Part shown: positions 63,341-64,000 of the stretch, piece by piece
Numbering within the stretch: position 1 is the stretch's first letter
Layout: every line of letters begins with the position of its first letter
Source: Prorocentrum cordatum
Lineage: Eukaryota; Sar; Dinophyceae; Prorocentrales; Prorocentraceae
DNA length: 64,000 nt
Assembly: GCA_963575745.1 (NCBI GenBank)
Contig: CAUYUJ010017971.1
Span: 171,237 to 235,236, forward strand
Reading direction: 5' to 3'
The notes under the pieces: generated by a model
Seen by the model: the letters and a program-made list of their open reading frames with translations, nothing else
What the model was told of the DNA's origin: nothing
The model's database searches: none
Position numbers and translations under genes: made by a program

Positions 63341-64000
63341 TTAATGCTCGAATGCGATCCGGGTCCTGGCACTCGTGCAGCACTTGCAATTTTGAGGTTA
63401 TTCCATCATTTCGCTGAGCAATGACCTGCAGATCCTGCGTGGTGTAGGGGGCGCCCTTCTGCGGCGGTCTTCCCCGCCCCACTGTGGCTTCCACAGACGC
63501 AGTCAACAAACTCAGGTACGAGGAACACGGGACATCCGGACCCGTCGCCAGTTCATTATCAATAAACAGGGAGGTGGTGGGCATCAGTGGCCAAGAGAGA
63601 AGGGAACCGTCAGCGCCTAGCTTCGCGCCCCGATCGGCCTCCTCATTGCCCGGATTCCCCGAGTGACCCTCCACATGAGAGAAACTGATGTCAAAATGCA
63701 CGCGCGCGCGCTGGAGCCATCGCCGACACGTGAAAACAAGATCGGGGGAGCTGCGAGGTTGCCACACACCAACAAGCAGATTGAACGCGTACATGCCATC
63801 GAAACGCACGTGCACACTACTACCATGCGGGAGCACACTTTGGGAACACAAATACACACACATCATGCACAACGCAGACAACTCGCCCGTGTTATTCGAC
63901 TGGACCGACGACCCAAGAAAATGTGGGTGATCGGGAGAAAGAATCACGGGGCCACAGTGAGTCTGCCAGCCATCATTGTACCCACGCGTGAAACACCACC
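63333..64000 (-). CDS. RNase H domain 5' of the LINE RT (5' partial)
   Basis: The frame is open to the window edge. Motifs of RNase HI appear in order: S-N-N-T-G-E-L-S-A-L, V-R-F-D-G-M-Y-A, and H-V-E-G-H-S-G-N-P-G-N-E-E-A-D-R-G-A. The catalytic E, D and D and the His are all present; the first catalytic Asp would lie at or beyond the edge. It ends in L-K-K and TGA (63335-63333). The RT frame lies one base away across an A7 run, so the two were probably one protein or are joined by frameshifting. Confidence 0.8.
   Translation of the reverse strand, partial: WCFTRGYNDGWQTHCGPVILSPDHPHFLGSSVQSNNTGELSALCMMCVYLCSQSVLPHGSSVHVRFDGMYAFNLLVGVWQPRSSPDLVFTCRRWLQRARVHFDISFSHVEGHSGNPGNEEADRGAKLGADGSLLSWPLMPTTSLFIDNELATGPDVPCSSYLSLLTASVEATVGRGRPPQKGAPYTTQDLQVIAQRNDGITSKLQVLHECQDPDRIRALKK

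Overview
The window looks like nuclear DNA of a dinoflagellate. The best evidence is an exact 22-nt dinoflagellate spliced leader (10169-10190). Supporting evidence is two split genes of dinoflagellate-type protein families, an intron that looks like a terminal-inverted-repeat introner, several degenerate LINE-like retroelements and very high repeat content. The genus cannot be fixed from sequence alone. There are no bacterial-style operons. Most long open frames are by-products of triplet repeats or of minisatellites whose unit length is a multiple of 3.

Layout. 1-10 kb: ATC/GGA/GTC/TCC tracts, short inverted-repeat elements (945-1179, 2526-2690, 9702-9873), an 83-bp minisatellite (4691-4862) and the first copy of a composite minisatellite element (7291-8594). 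10.17-10.8 kb: a retroposed, spliced-leader-capped copy encoding a RanBP2-type zinc finger. 11.1-15.2 kb: a decayed minus-strand LINE (coiled coil, endonuclease, reverse transcriptase). About 15.27-35.19 kb: a plus-strand LINE (coiled coil, RNase H, endonuclease, reverse transcriptase, zinc finger), split by a nested 13.7-kb tyrosine-recombinase retroelement (about 20.26-33.97 kb) that resembles DIRS elements. The nested element encodes a membrane protein, a gag-like protein, RT-RNase H with a possible methyltransferase-like tail, and a tyrosine recombinase. 35.2-36.1 kb: a broken cytosine-methyltransferase-like retroelement domain.

36-49.8 kb: repeats, a two-exon minus-strand gene (38768-39904), a Helitron-like terminus (40448-40477), the second composite minisatellite element (41752-43802) and two arrays of another minisatellite family (44046-46035). 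49.9-50.8 kb: a minus-strand gene for a cysteine-rich membrane protein, split by the introner-like intron. 51-57 kb: repeats with no recognisable gene. 57.3-64 kb, minus strand: an unrecognised 36-45 kDa protein, a Q/G-rich protein and a LINE with RNase H followed by RT and zinc fingers, continuing beyond the window.

The host genes visible here are few: the two split genes, perhaps the 57.4-58.5 kb frame, and one exon-like fragment at 43.85-44.08 kb. Almost everything else is mobile or repetitive. The most novel structures are the composite elements, which consist of a conserved head, an 89-90-bp minisatellite core, a microsatellite, and a 3' hairpin followed by an A run.
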